Part shown: one piece after another, positions 9,344 through 18,246 of the stretch
Numbering within the stretch: the first letter of the stretch is position 1
Layout of the letters: each line of letters opens with the position of its first letter
NCBI GenBank assembly: GCA_024401435.1
Contig: JAKSLB010000021.1
Coordinates: forward strand, 1 to 52,509
Length of the DNA: 52,509 bases
Direction of reading: 5' to 3'
From: Paludibacteraceae bacterium
Lineage (GTDB): Bacteria > Bacteroidota > Bacteroidia > Bacteroidales > Paludibacteraceae
Program-made: the position numbers and the translations under genes
Notes under the pieces: generated by a model
Seen by the model: the letters and a program-made list of their open reading frames with translations, nothing else
Databases searched by the model: none
What the model was told of the DNA's origin: nothing

Positions 9344-9763
9344 ATGAAAATAGAAAACTTAGATTCCATTCATCAAACAGCGAAAGAGTTTATCGCTGCT
9401 ATGGGTACTAATAAAGTATTTCTTTTCTACGGTTCAATGGGAGCCGGCAAAACTACCTTCATCCGCGCAATCTGCGAAGAACTGGGTGTGAAAGAAAGCA
9501 TCAACAGTCCTACTTTCGCTATTATCAACGAATACAAAGCCAGTAATGGTAAACCCATCTTCCACTTCGATTTCTACAGAATCAACAAAGAAGAGGAAGC
9601 CTTCGATTTTGGTTACGAGGACTATTTCTACAGCGGGAATATATGCTTTGTAGAATGGCCAGAAAAAATTATCAATCTTCTTCCGGAAGATGCTGTCAAA
9701 GTTTCTATTCAAGAACTTCCTGATGGTTCCCGAGAAGTAACCCTTGACACTATCACAGCATGA
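9344..9763 (+). CDS. tsaE: tRNA threonylcarbamoyladenosine biosynthesis ATPase TsaE
   Basis: Small ATPase that works with TsaB and TsaD in making the t6A modification at position 37 of ANN-decoding tRNAs. The 139-residue protein has the P-loop GSMGAGKTT (about residues 30-38), the conserved SPTFAIINEY, the HFDFYRI strand, and the typical late tryptophan motif CFVEWPEKI. The stop overlaps the ATG of the glycosyltransferase by 4 nt, showing translational coupling. Confidence 0.94.
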   Translation: MKIENLDSIHQTAKEFIAAMGTNKVFLFYGSMGAGKTTFIRAICEELGVKESINSPTFAIINEYKASNGKPIFHFDFYRINKEEEAFDFGYEDYFYSGNICFVEWPEKIINLLPEDAVKVSIQELPDGSREVTLDTITA

Positions 9764-10884
9764 AAATAGGTTACGACGCTAAACGTGCTTTCTTTAATAA
9801 TCGTGGACTAGGCTACTACAGTAGAGACGTCATTCGTCTTTTATCAGACCATTATCCCGATAATCAGTACGTTTTGTATACGCCTAAAACCAAAGGTGCT
9901 ATCCTCTTTCCTCATAACAACTCTAATTGCAAAGTCCGTACACCTAAAGGTATATACTCTTGGGGCCCGCTATCATCTGTATGGCGAACCAGCGGTATAT
10001 GCACCTCTATCCAAGAGGACAAACTGGATATCTATCACGGACTGAGTCACGAATTACCCTACGGAATAGAGAAATGCGGAACTCACACGGTAGTCACCAT
10101 GCATGACCTTATATTTCTCAAGAATCCAGAACTTTTCCCCCTCTTTGATCGTTACTCCTTCCGAAAGAAATATACTCACGGAGCGCATATAGCCGACCGC
10201 ATCATCGCCATCAGCGAAGAGACTAAAAGCGACCTGATCAACTACCTCGGTGAAAAGGAAGAACGTATCGATGTTGTGTATCAAGGATATAGCACAGTCT
10301 TTCGAAATCCTGTTACAGAAGAGCAAAAGGCAATCGTTAAAACGAAATTCAACCTGCCAGATCATTTCATGCTCATCATCTGCGCTATCGAGCGACGTAA
10401 AAACCATGAGCTGATTCTAAAAGCCATGCGTAATCCACAAGTGCAAATTCCTCTTGTTATTGCGGGAAACCCTTCCGAATACAAAGAAACACTACTCACG
10501 ATGATTCATGAATACAAACTAGAAAACAAAGTCTTCTTCATTGGCCATATCGAGACAGAAGAACTGCCTTCTCTCTATCAGTTAGCTGATTTATTCGTCT
10601 ACCCTTCTCTCTTTGAAGGTTTTGGAAGACCCATTCTAGAATCTCTCGTCATGGGTACTCCCGTCATCACAAGCAAAGGAAGTTGTTTCGAAGAAACAGG
10701 TGGAAAAGCTGCACGATATGTATCATGCAACGACGATGAAGAATTGGCCGATGCGATTATCTCTATTACATCCGACTCATCACTACGACAAGCAATGATT
10801 GAAGAGGGATACCGTCATGCCGCTCATTTTTCCGACGAGAACATTGCATCAAAACTAATGGAAACATACAAAAAAATAGTTTGA
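9760..10884 (+). CDS. Glycosyltransferase family 4 (GT-B fold)
   Basis: A 374-residue cytoplasmic or membrane-associated transferase that moves a sugar from a nucleotide donor to a glycan or lipid acceptor. The C-terminal half shows the GT4 signature EGFGRPILE (E286 and E294, the EX7E motif), followed by SLVMGTPVI. The N-terminal acceptor domain starts with GYDAKRAFFNNRGLGYYSRD. The gene overlaps tsaE by 4 nt and is followed 4 nt later by the helicase, so it belongs to a housekeeping operon rather than a polysaccharide locus. The acceptor cannot be predicted. Confidence 0.87.
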   Translation: MKIGYDAKRAFFNNRGLGYYSRDVIRLLSDHYPDNQYVLYTPKTKGAILFPHNNSNCKVRTPKGIYSWGPLSSVWRTSGICTSIQEDKLDIYHGLSHELPYGIEKCGTHTVVTMHDLIFLKNPELFPLFDRYSFRKKYTHGAHIADRIIAISEETKSDLINYLGEKEERIDVVYQGYSTVFRNPVTEEQKAIVKTKFNLPDHFMLIICAIERRKNHELILKAMRNPQVQIPLVIAGNPSEYKETLLTMIHEYKLENKVFFIGHIETEELPSLYQLADLFVYPSLFEGFGRPILESLVMGTPVITSKGSCFEETGGKAARYVSCNDDEELADAIISITSDSSLRQAMIEEGYRHAAHFSDENIASKLMETYKKIV

Positions 10885-10888
10885 CACC

Positions 10889-12211
10889 ATGGTTGAAATT
10901 ATTGAAAATACATTACACGAAATAGGTATTGAAAGCCTCAACGAAATGCAGGTGGCTGCATTAAAAGCCAACGAATCGGGACGCGATATTCTTTTGTTAT
11001 CACCCACAGGTTCTGGTAAGACTCTTGCTTTTCTCCTACCTCTTCTTCGTCAAATGAAATCTGACATTCAAGGCGTACAAGCATTAGTCATCGCACCTTC
11101 CCGTGAATTGGCATTACAAATCGAATCTGTTTTCAAGTCTTTTAAGTCAGGTTTTAAAGTTTGTTGCTGCTGTGGAGGTCACTCTACGGAACAAGAAAAA
11201 CGAACACTCTTAGAAAACACACCTGCACTACTCATTGGTACACCAGGTAGACTTCTCGACCATATACAACAAGGAAACATCCTTCCTGAATCTATCAAAT
11301 TCCTAATTTTAGACGAATTCGACAAAGCTTTGGAATTAGGATTTCAAGAAGAAATGGGAGATATTATCAGTCGACTATCCGGATTAAAAAAGAAAATGCT
11401 TCTATCTGCTACTCGCGCAGAAGAAATTCCCGCTTTTGTAAAGATTCACAATCCAATGATACTAGAATTTTTAGGCGAAAGCGGACAAAAAATTAATTTA
11501 ACAAAATACATCGTTCATTCGCCTATAAAGGACAAATTAGAATCATTGATGAAACTGATTTGTCAAATAGGGAACGAACCTACCCTTATCTTCGTCAACT
11601 ATCGTGAATCAGTGGAACGTGTCGCAAACTATCTTCGTAAACAAGGTGCCGATTGCAAAATGTTTCATGGCGGAATGGAACAAGTTGACCGAGAAAAAGC
11701 ACTATTCCAATTTAAAAGCGGTAGCACTTATCTGCTTGTCTCCACCGACCTTGCCGCCCGTGGTTTGGATATTCTAGATGTGAAACACGTGATTCATTAT
11801 CACCTACCCGTCAATCAAGAAGCCTATACCCATCGAAATGGTCGAACAGCTCGTATGTTCGCAGAAGGAAACGCTTATATCATTCTTCATGGAGAAGAGC
11901 ACTTACCAGACTATCTTTCTGAAGAAGAGTTTAGTGAATTTCAGTTACAAGACAATCCACCTGCCTTAAAACCCTCTGTTTGGGCTTCACTCTATATTGG
12001 CAAGGGGAAAAAAGACAAAATCAGCAAAGGAGATATCGCTGGATTCTTAATGAAAAAAGGAATGTTGGAAAAGAACCAAATAGGTCCTATCGAAGTGTCC
12101 GACAAATGTGCATATGCTTCCATTGCCCGTTCCGAACTCAATGCGTTACTAAAACGCATCCGAAATGAAAAAATAAAAGGTTTAAAAACTATTTTCGAAG
12201 AAAGTAAATAA
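10889..12211 (+). CDS. DEAD-box RNA helicase, DbpA-like, with DEFD motif II
   Basis: ATP-dependent RNA helicase of 440 residues. Motifs: Q-like GIESLNEMQ, motif I SPTGSGKT, Ia APSRELALQI, Ib TPGRLLD, II DEFD (142-145), III SAT, V STDLAARGLD, VI HRNGRTAR. The C-terminal ~75 residues (from VWASLYIGKGKKDKI) match the RRM-like DbpA domain that binds hairpin 92 of 23S rRNA, pointing to a role in large-subunit assembly. Motif II has Phe in place of the usual Ala, and motif VI is HRNGRTAR instead of HRxGRTGR. The gene is tightly packed between the glycosyltransferase and aroB. Confidence 0.88.
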   Translation: MVEIIENTLHEIGIESLNEMQVAALKANESGRDILLLSPTGSGKTLAFLLPLLRQMKSDIQGVQALVIAPSRELALQIESVFKSFKSGFKVCCCCGGHSTEQEKRTLLENTPALLIGTPGRLLDHIQQGNILPESIKFLILDEFDKALELGFQEEMGDIISRLSGLKKKMLLSATRAEEIPAFVKIHNPMILEFLGESGQKINLTKYIVHSPIKDKLESLMKLICQIGNEPTLIFVNYRESVERVANYLRKQGADCKMFHGGMEQVDREKALFQFKSGSTYLLVSTDLAARGLDILDVKHVIHYHLPVNQEAYTHRNGRTARMFAEGNAYIILHGEEHLPDYLSEEEFSEFQLQDNPPALKPSVWASLYIGKGKKDKISKGDIAGFLMKKGMLEKNQIGPIEVSDKCAYASIARSELNALLKRIRNEKIKGLKTIFEESK

Positions 12212-12218
12212 TTAGTCT

Positions 12219-13274
12219 ATGCAAAAGATCAACATATCCAATTCGAAAAATTTGTTATTGGAAGAATTAAAAGAGATAAAACCAGCTTCCACTTTCGTTC
12301 TTACCGATACGAATACGGTAAAACTATGCTGGCCCATACTTCAAAAAGAGATATCTATTCCAGCCGACCACGTAATCACAATTCCGGCTGGTGATGACAA
12401 CAAGCACCTCGAATCACTTGCCTATGTCTGGCAACAACTAAGCGAAAAAGGTGCTACCCGAAAATCCCTATTACTCAACCTGGGAGGAGGTATGGTTACC
12501 GACCTGGGAGGATTTGCAGCCTCAACCTTTAAACGAGGCATTGACTACATCAATATCCCCACCACTCTATTAGGTGCTGTTGATGCAGCTGTCGGTGGCA
12601 AAACAGGTATCAACTTCAACGGATTAAAAAATGAAATTGGAGTCATCAATCCTGCTCAAAGTGTCCTTATCTACGTCGGATTCTTCAAGACACTATCTCA
12701 AGAAAATATCTTTTCCGGATTTGCCGAAATGATTAAACACGGACTTATTTCCAATGCATCAGTTTGGAAACATATCTGCGAAACAAATTTAGACACTATC
12801 GATTACGAAACGCTTCCAAATCTGTTAAGCGAATCCATTCACGTCAAAGAAGAAATAGTAAAAGTGGATCCTACAGAAAAAGGAATTCGAAAAGCATTGA
12901 ACTTTGGTCACACCATCGGTCACGCATTCGAAAGTCATGCGATCGAACGTGGAGAAACCAAATTACATGGGTATGCCGTAGCATGGGGTATGATTGCAGA
13001 ACTTTATCTGAGTCACAAAAAATGTGGATTCCCCAAAGAAACATTGTATCAAGCCATACAATTGATAAAGGAAACTTATGGTGCCTTCCATATCACCTGC
13101 AAAGAGTACGATCGTTTGTACGAATTGATGACGCATGATAAGAAAAACGATGAGAAAGGAACAATTCTGTTTACTCTTCTGTCCAACATTGGCGAAGTGA
13201 AAATTAACACCGTTGTAGAGAAACAAGAGATTTTCGAATCACTTGATTTCTACCGTGATTCTGTAGGTATTTAA
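12219..13274 (+). CDS. aroB: 3-dehydroquinate synthase
   Basis: Second step of the shikimate pathway: converts DAHP to 3-dehydroquinate using NAD+ and a divalent metal. The 351 residues include the NAD-binding LNLGGGMVTDLGGFAAST, the core IPTTLLGAVDAAVGGKTGIN, metal and substrate stretches GFAEMIKHG and NFGHTIGHAFES. It starts 7 nt after the helicase stop and is followed 18 nt later by aroA, so two shikimate steps are made together. Length and motifs are normal. Confidence 0.96.
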   Translation: MQKINISNSKNLLLEELKEIKPASTFVLTDTNTVKLCWPILQKEISIPADHVITIPAGDDNKHLESLAYVWQQLSEKGATRKSLLLNLGGGMVTDLGGFAASTFKRGIDYINIPTTLLGAVDAAVGGKTGINFNGLKNEIGVINPAQSVLIYVGFFKTLSQENIFSGFAEMIKHGLISNASVWKHICETNLDTIDYETLPNLLSESIHVKEEIVKVDPTEKGIRKALNFGHTIGHAFESHAIERGETKLHGYAVAWGMIAELYLSHKKCGFPKETLYQAIQLIKETYGAFHITCKEYDRLYELMTHDKKNDEKGTILFTLLSNIGEVKINTVVEKQEIFESLDFYRDSVGI

Positions 13275-13292
13275 CCCAAAAAGAGTAAAACG

Positions 13293-14528
13293 ATGGAAAG
13301 CATTCGAATATACGCATCATCTTCATTCAATCAGCATTCTACGCAAGTAATTCAATTACCAGCATCTAAAAGCATTAGCAATCGTGCCCTCATTCTCAAT
13401 GCACTCAGTAAAGTACAGGGAGAGATTCATAATTTAGCCGAATGTGATGATACAGATGTATTAAACGAAGCTCTTCACTCCAATGGTAAAGATTTCAATA
13501 TAGGAGCTGCAGGTACCGCAATGCGTTTCCTGACAGCCTACTTGGCAGGGAAACCAGGAGAATGGAGTATCACAGGTAGCGAACGAATGAAACAGCGACC
13601 CATCGGTATCCTAGTAGAAGCTCTTAACCAAATAGGAGCAGAAATATCATACCTTGAAAAACAAGGATTCCCTCCTTTAAAAATTAACGGCAAAGAATTA
13701 GAGGGCGGTGAAATTCACTTAAACGGAGGTGTCAGCAGTCAGTTCATCTCTGCCCTATTAATGATAGCTCCTACCACAAAAAAAGGTATTACACTACATT
13801 TAGAGGGAGAGATCATCTCTCGTCCTTATATCGAGATGACACTTCAAATGATGGAAGAATATGGAGTGATGGCAACCTGGAATGGCAACACCATTCAAAT
13901 TGCGCCACAAACATATCGCACAACACACTATACAGTAGAGTCCGACTGGTCAGCCTCTTCCTATTGGTATGAAATAGCAGCATTAAGTCAAACAAATGTC
14001 CGTTTCTCATTACCTCATCTATATGAAAAGAGTTTACAAGGAGACTCAATGGTCAGAAAAATATTCGAGCCATTAGGTGTATCTACGCAATTCTCAAACG
14101 AAGGGGTTGTAATCTGTCAAACAAAAAATGCGGTTTCTCATTTTGAATATGATTTCAGTTGTCAACCCGACTTAGCACAAACCATTGTGGTCACCTGCTG
14201 TTGTTTAGGTATCACATTTCATTTTACCGGACTTCAAACATTAAAAATAAAAGAAACAGACCGAATAGAAGCCTTAAAAAATGAATGTAAGAAATTAGGA
14301 TTTATTCTCAAAGAAAAGGGGACAGGAACACTACTATGGGATGGAGAGAAGGTGGCATCAGAGACTCATCCACAAATTGCCACATACAAAGATCATCGAA
14401 TGGCAATGGCATTTGCCCCAAGTGCTTTACGATTCAATGATATTACCATCGAAGACCCTGCCGTCGTAAGTAAATCATATCCAAAATATTGGGAAGATCT
14501 GTGGAGTAGCGAAATCTTTACCGAATGA
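13293..14528 (+). CDS. aroA: 3-phosphoshikimate 1-carboxyvinyltransferase (EPSP synthase)
   Basis: Sixth step of the shikimate pathway: joins PEP to shikimate 3-phosphate. The 411-residue protein has LPASKSISNRALI (substrate lysine), GAAGTAMRFLTAYLA, SSQFISALLM, LKIKETDRI and the late KDHRMAMAFA motif. It is a few residues shorter than the usual 420-430, as is common in Bacteroidales. It is the last gene of the forward run; an inverted TTCTATAA-type repeat follows 11 nt after the stop. Confidence 0.95.
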   Translation: MESIRIYASSSFNQHSTQVIQLPASKSISNRALILNALSKVQGEIHNLAECDDTDVLNEALHSNGKDFNIGAAGTAMRFLTAYLAGKPGEWSITGSERMKQRPIGILVEALNQIGAEISYLEKQGFPPLKINGKELEGGEIHLNGGVSSQFISALLMIAPTTKKGITLHLEGEIISRPYIEMTLQMMEEYGVMATWNGNTIQIAPQTYRTTHYTVESDWSASSYWYEIAALSQTNVRFSLPHLYEKSLQGDSMVRKIFEPLGVSTQFSNEGVVICQTKNAVSHFEYDFSCQPDLAQTIVVTCCCLGITFHFTGLQTLKIKETDRIEALKNECKKLGFILKEKGTGTLLWDGEKVASETHPQIATYKDHRMAMAFAPSALRFNDITIEDPAVVSKSYPKYWEDLWSSEIFTE

Positions 14529-14538
14529 TAATCGAAAA

Positions 14539-14571
14539 GGGACTTCTATAACGACAAGTCAATTTATAGAA
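14539..14571. repeat. TTCTATAA/AATTTATAGAA repeat pair after aroA
   Basis: GGGACTTCTATAA (14539-14551) faces CAATTTATAGAA (14560-14571). It matches the ends of the element before rdgB, with the interior reduced to a few bases. Confidence 0.6.
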
Positions 14572-14598
14572 AGCCTCTAAACCAATACCGTTCAAAAC

Positions 14599-14625
14599 AA
14601 AAAAAGCAATTCATCACGAACTGCT
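14599..14625 (-). terminator. Terminator after tRNA-Thr
   Basis: An 8-bp stem with one G-U pair (AGCAGTTC / GAATTGCT on the minus strand) and loop GTGAT is followed by seven T, 22 nt after the tRNA 3' end. Confidence 0.75.
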
Positions 14626-14646
14626 TCTTCATATCTGATTAAAAAA

Positions 14647-14722
14647 TGGAGCCGATAGCGAGACTCGAACTCGCGACCTACTCATTACGAATGAGTTGCT
14701 CTACCAACTGAGCTATAGCGGC
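14647..14722 (-). tRNA. tRNA-Thr (anticodon CGT)
   Basis: A 76-nt cloverleaf read on the minus strand. It has the D-arm AGCTCAGTTGGTAGAGC, anticodon stem ACTCA/TGAGT around loop TTCGTAA (anticodon CGT, decoding ACG), and T-arm GCGAG TTCGAGT CTCGC. The acceptor stem GCCGCTA/TATCGGC has a single C-U mismatch at pair 5-68. CCA is encoded at the 3' end. Confidence 0.95.
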
Positions 14723-14732
14723 AATGCGGGTG

Positions 14733-14763
14733 CAAAAGTAATCTTTTTTTTAAAAACAACAAA
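14733..14763 (-). promoter_or_regulatory. Promoter of tRNA-Thr
   Basis: TTTG (14760-14763) and TACTTTTG (14733-14740) on the minus strand, 19 nt apart, match the Bacteroidota vegetative promoter. The -7 box ends 10 nt before the mature tRNA. Confidence 0.8.
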
Positions 14764-14982
14764 TTTTTTTTATAGATTTGCAGACTATTAGTAGATTGGA
14801 TTCATATCTATCAATTGGCAATATTTTAGAAGGATTTTCAAACAAGTTAACATTTTGGGAAACCTCACTATTATGACTAGAAAGATGATGTGAATGACAT
14901 CTTTTACAATAACAACGGAAGATTTTCAAGGATCTTCTAATACTATCAATTAATAACCGGGAGTTCATACCCCCTTCAAACT

Positions 14983-16104
14983 ATGATAGAGATAAAAAAA
15001 ATATCCTCTGATAAGGAATTAAAGCAGTTTATACGCTTTGCTAACAATCTCTACGCAGGATGTCCCTATTGGGTTCCTCCTTTGGAATTTGACGAGTTAG
15101 CAACTCTTCGTAAAGACAAAAATCCAGCTTTTGAACATTGCGAGGCTGAATATTGGCTAGCCTACAAAGATGGTAAAATTGTAGGTCGTGTTGCCGGTAT
15201 CATCAATCACCTTGCAAATCAGAAATGGGGAAATAAAGTTCGTTTCGGTTGGATCGATTTCACAGAAGATATTGCCGTAGCAGATGCTCTATTGAAAACA
15301 GTTGAAGAATGGGGAAAATCCAAAGGAATGGAAACCATCCAAGGTCCTCTTGGTTTTAATGATATGGATAGAGAAGGTATGCTCGTCGAAGGTTTCGACA
15401 AAGAACCTACCATTGCAAACATCTACAATCATCCTTATTACGTTGATTATATGGATCAATTAGGATATGAGAAAGCTGAAGACTGGTTACAATACAAAAT
15501 CTTTTTAAAGAATGTTCCCGAAAAAATCGAGCGAGTCAGCAGTATGATTGCAGAACGTTACAAACTAAGAACTGTCACTTTTTCTAAAAAAAGTGAATTG
15601 AAAAAATACGCTCGTCCGTTGTTCCATACATTAAATGACGCGTTTGCCAATTTATACAGCTATTCTCAGCTAACGGATAAAGAGATCGATTCTATTGTAA
15701 AAAGTTACTTTACCTTTATTGATCCTAAATATGTATGCCTCATATTAGATGAAACGGACAACGTCGTTGCCTTCGGTATTAGTATGAGTTCGCTTTCCGC
15801 AGCATACCAAAAGGCAAAAGGTAAGCTTCTACCATTCGGATTTGTTCATATTTTGAAAGCTATGAAAAATCCAGCCAAGGTGGACTTATACCTGAATGGC
15901 GTACTTCCTGAGTGGCAAAAAAAAGGTATTCACGCCCTCTATTACACCCAATTGACAAAAAAATATATTGATAATAACATCCACATTGCAATTACCAATC
16001 CACAATTGGAAACCAATGTTAATGCAGTACACATTTGGAGTAACTACGAAAATGAATTCTATTGCAGAAGAAGATGTTATGAGAAAAAAATATCACAAGA
16101 TTAA
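14983..16104 (+). CDS. GNAT-fold N-acetyltransferase-like protein
   Basis: A 373-residue cytoplasmic protein resembling the large GNAT-related proteins of Bacteroidota. The N-terminal half has a GNAT-like beta-strand pattern (AYKDGKIVGRVAGIIN, then IQGPLGFNDMDREGMLVEG). The C-terminal part has a second acyltransferase-like unit ending with GVLPEWQKKGIHALYYTQL and ITNPQLETNVNAVHIW. The late motif is close to the acetyl-CoA pyrophosphate loop of GNATs. Substrate unknown. The thioesterase gene starts 5 nt after the stop, and three genes appear to form one unit. Confidence 0.7.
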   Translation: MIEIKKISSDKELKQFIRFANNLYAGCPYWVPPLEFDELATLRKDKNPAFEHCEAEYWLAYKDGKIVGRVAGIINHLANQKWGNKVRFGWIDFTEDIAVADALLKTVEEWGKSKGMETIQGPLGFNDMDREGMLVEGFDKEPTIANIYNHPYYVDYMDQLGYEKAEDWLQYKIFLKNVPEKIERVSSMIAERYKLRTVTFSKKSELKKYARPLFHTLNDAFANLYSYSQLTDKEIDSIVKSYFTFIDPKYVCLILDETDNVVAFGISMSSLSAAYQKAKGKLLPFGFVHILKAMKNPAKVDLYLNGVLPEWQKKGIHALYYTQLTKKYIDNNIHIAITNPQLETNVNAVHIWSNYENEFYCRRRCYEKKISQD

Positions 16105-16109
16105 GTGCA

Positions 16110-16502
16110 ATGGAGAAAGAAGAGATTATAGAGCTTTTGAAAAAAGATAAATTCATTTTATACAATGGCATCGAACTACTCGAAATTGGAGAGGGAGAAG
16201 CCACAAGTAGAATGAAAATCACAGAAAATCATCTGAACGGATTAGGAACGGTTCAAGGCGGTGCTATTTTCACGTTAGCTGATTATACATGTGCAGCAGC
16301 AGCCAATTCTCGTGGAAAAGCAGCTGTTACCCTTGATGGGCAAATGGACTTCATCAAGGCAGTATCTAAAGGCACTTTAACAGCTCACGCCACTGAGATT
16401 TCGCTTCGTCGTACCATCGCCTCTTATCGCGTAGAAGTAAGAAATGAAGAAGATATGCTCATCGCGACTTTTCAATCCAAAGTTTTCAGAAAAGACGTTT
16501 AG
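16110..16502 (+). CDS. PaaI-type hotdog-fold thioesterase
   Basis: A 130-residue single hotdog domain expected to hydrolyse acyl- or aryl-CoA thioesters. The family helix HLNGLGTVQGGAIFTLADY carries the conserved Asn and Gly-Gly of PaaI enzymes, followed by the strand GQMDFIKAV. It lies between the GNAT-like gene (5-nt gap) and the M15-like lipoprotein gene (3-nt gap). The physiological substrate is not evident. Confidence 0.85.
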   Translation: MEKEEIIELLKKDKFILYNGIELLEIGEGEATSRMKITENHLNGLGTVQGGAIFTLADYTCAAAANSRGKAAVTLDGQMDFIKAVSKGTLTAHATEISLRRTIASYRVEVRNEEDMLIATFQSKVFRKDV

Positions 16503-16505
16503 TTT

Positions 16506-17270
16506 ATGAAATACTGGTCAGTCATATTATGCTCATTCGGACTTACATCCATTGTTTGTTCATGTGATTCTTCCATTTCCAAAGCGGATAAAGTGGAAGA
16601 AAAAGTTGTTAACGTTGTCGAAGATGTTATCGACGAAGATATTGAGGCTATTGACGACTTTGAAGAGTTCATTGAAGACGAATCAGATCATTGTACTGTC
16701 TATTCCAACTTACGTAATAGTCGCAATCTACGAGATCCGAATAAATTACACATAAAAACTGGTAAAGAAGTTGGTCTTAGCGAACCATTCCGAAAAAATG
16801 CCGACTTCCTTGCTGTCAGAGATTCTATCCTACAATCCGGCAAACTTATATTTGTAGATGATGGCGTCTTCTTCAGGAAAAAAACGATGAAACATTCTTA
16901 CCCCTATCTAACACCTGAAGCAGTTCATCTACTAGAGGAAATCAGTACCCGTTTCAATGAAAAACTAAAGCAGAAAAACATGCCAGAATATTCTCTCCAA
17001 CTCACTTCCTGTCTTAGAACAATGGAGAGTCAATCTGGATTAAGAAGGAAAAACAGAAATGCCACCCGTGACACTTCCAGTCACGTTTTTGGAGCATCTT
17101 TTGATATCTCATACTGGGAATTTTACCGTAATTCTGATGGAAGAGTTTATCAATACAAAGTACTTCAAAACGTTCTTTCAAAAACCATCAAAGAAATCCG
17201 AAACGAAAAAAAATGCTTGGTTATCAAAGAAACAGGACAATTCTGTTTTCACTGCACAGTCTTGCGTTAA
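16506..17270 (+). CDS. DUF5715-type lipoprotein with M15 peptidase-like zinc motif
   Basis: A 254-residue protein with a lipoprotein-type signal (Cys18 or Cys20 after LTSIV) and then a strongly acidic linker (residues 29-61, mostly D and E). The C-terminal domain (about 135-254) has the pattern SxHxxGxxxD (S191, H193, G196, D200) and a late His249 in CFHCT, which is the zinc-ligand layout of M15/VanY D-Ala-D-Ala carboxypeptidases. It is therefore likely to act on peptidoglycan in the periplasm. The usual Trp of the late W-x-H motif is Cys here. The domain match is inferred from motif spacing, not from a search. Confidence 0.65.
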   Translation: MKYWSVILCSFGLTSIVCSCDSSISKADKVEEKVVNVVEDVIDEDIEAIDDFEEFIEDESDHCTVYSNLRNSRNLRDPNKLHIKTGKEVGLSEPFRKNADFLAVRDSILQSGKLIFVDDGVFFRKKTMKHSYPYLTPEAVHLLEEISTRFNEKLKQKNMPEYSLQLTSCLRTMESQSGLRRKNRNATRDTSSHVFGASFDISYWEFYRNSDGRVYQYKVLQNVLSKTIKEIRNEKKCLVIKETGQFCFHCTVLR

Positions 17271-17382
17271 ATCGTTTTGAAATTTATATTCCAATAATCT
17301 AATCATTAAAAGGACACATTCATTTTCACTTTCGAAGACTCCTATAAATCCCCCAATTGATAAACGTTTCTTTCATGCTATC

Positions 17383-18108
17383 ATGCAACTGAAAACAAAT
17401 GCCATCGTTTTAAAAATTCAAAAAATCAAAGATAACGCATCTCTTATTCACCTCTATACACAAGAAACAGGACGCGCCACTTATCTATTATATGGTGCAC
17501 AAAGCAAACGAAAAGGGAACGCGCTCTCCTTCTTACATCCTCTTTCTATCGTCTCTATAGACATCAACCTGCGAAATTCAAGAGAATTGAATATCATCAA
17601 TGAAATCAAACAAGAAGAAGCTACAATGGAACTGTTATTTAACCCCATAAAAAGTTCATTAGCCTTCTTCATTGCTGAAATCCTTTTACAAGTTCTTCGC
17701 ACCAACGAAGAAGACGATACACTGTTTGAATTTCTATGTCAATCCATTCTCAAACTCGACCGAGAAACAAAAAACTTAGGCAACTTTCACATCGCATTCC
17801 TCCTTCGACTCTCAGGATTCCTTGGCTTTCAACCCTCTATCGACACCCCTTACACCAACGTTTATTTCGATTTAAAACAGATGGAATTCACCTCTCAAAA
17901 ACCTGAACACCAATATTTCCTTCGATCTTACGAAACAGAAAAAATGAAATTGCTGTTACGAATGAATTATAGAAATTTCCATCTTTATCACTTCACAAAA
18001 TCTGAACGTAGCGAAGTGATTGACCGTATTCTTCAATATTATAAAATTCACACACAAAGTTTCGGAGAAATAAAATCTTTGTATGTTCTGAAAGAGATTT
18101 TTGAATAA
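17383..18108 (+). CDS. recO: DNA repair protein RecO
   Basis: Recombination mediator of the RecFOR pathway that binds SSB-coated ssDNA and helps load RecA. The 241 residues start with the OB-fold typical of RecO (LKTNAIVLKIQKIKDNASLI...TGRATYLLYGAQSK), followed by the helical RecO_C region. The zinc-ribbon cysteines of some RecO proteins are absent; only a few scattered Cys are seen. It stands alone between a TATAAATCCCCC repeat arm (around 17340-17354) and the dksA-like gene. Confidence 0.9.
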   Translation: MQLKTNAIVLKIQKIKDNASLIHLYTQETGRATYLLYGAQSKRKGNALSFLHPLSIVSIDINLRNSRELNIINEIKQEEATMELLFNPIKSSLAFFIAEILLQVLRTNEEDDTLFEFLCQSILKLDRETKNLGNFHIAFLLRLSGFLGFQPSIDTPYTNVYFDLKQMEFTSQKPEHQYFLRSYETEKMKLLLRMNYRNFHLYHFTKSERSEVIDRILQYYKIHTQSFGEIKSLYVLKEIFE

Positions 18109-18246
18109 AACTTACTTCCCATCTGTTTGTCTGTTAATAAATAACCTCATTAAAAATTTTTTATCTAAATATAAATACATAATTTCGCACACGTAACATT
18201 TTTATTGTTATAAAGTTTGAGGGTTTAACTACAAAATTGTAAGTGT

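Larger units (their letters stand above)
14529..14982. other. Intergenic region around tRNA-Thr
   Basis: Contains the TTCTATAA repeat pair, the tRNA terminator, tRNA-Thr and its promoter. From about 14765 to 14982, before the GNAT gene, only imperfect hairpins are seen (AAAGATG..CATCTTT near 14880-14910 and GAAGAT..ATCTTC near 14919-14940); no gene or clear promoter. Confidence 0.6.

Noticed and set aside
18109-18246. Search for a leader or riboswitch before the dksA-like gene
   Set aside because: Only AT-rich sequence with an imperfect TATAAAGTTTG box; no conserved structure recognised.
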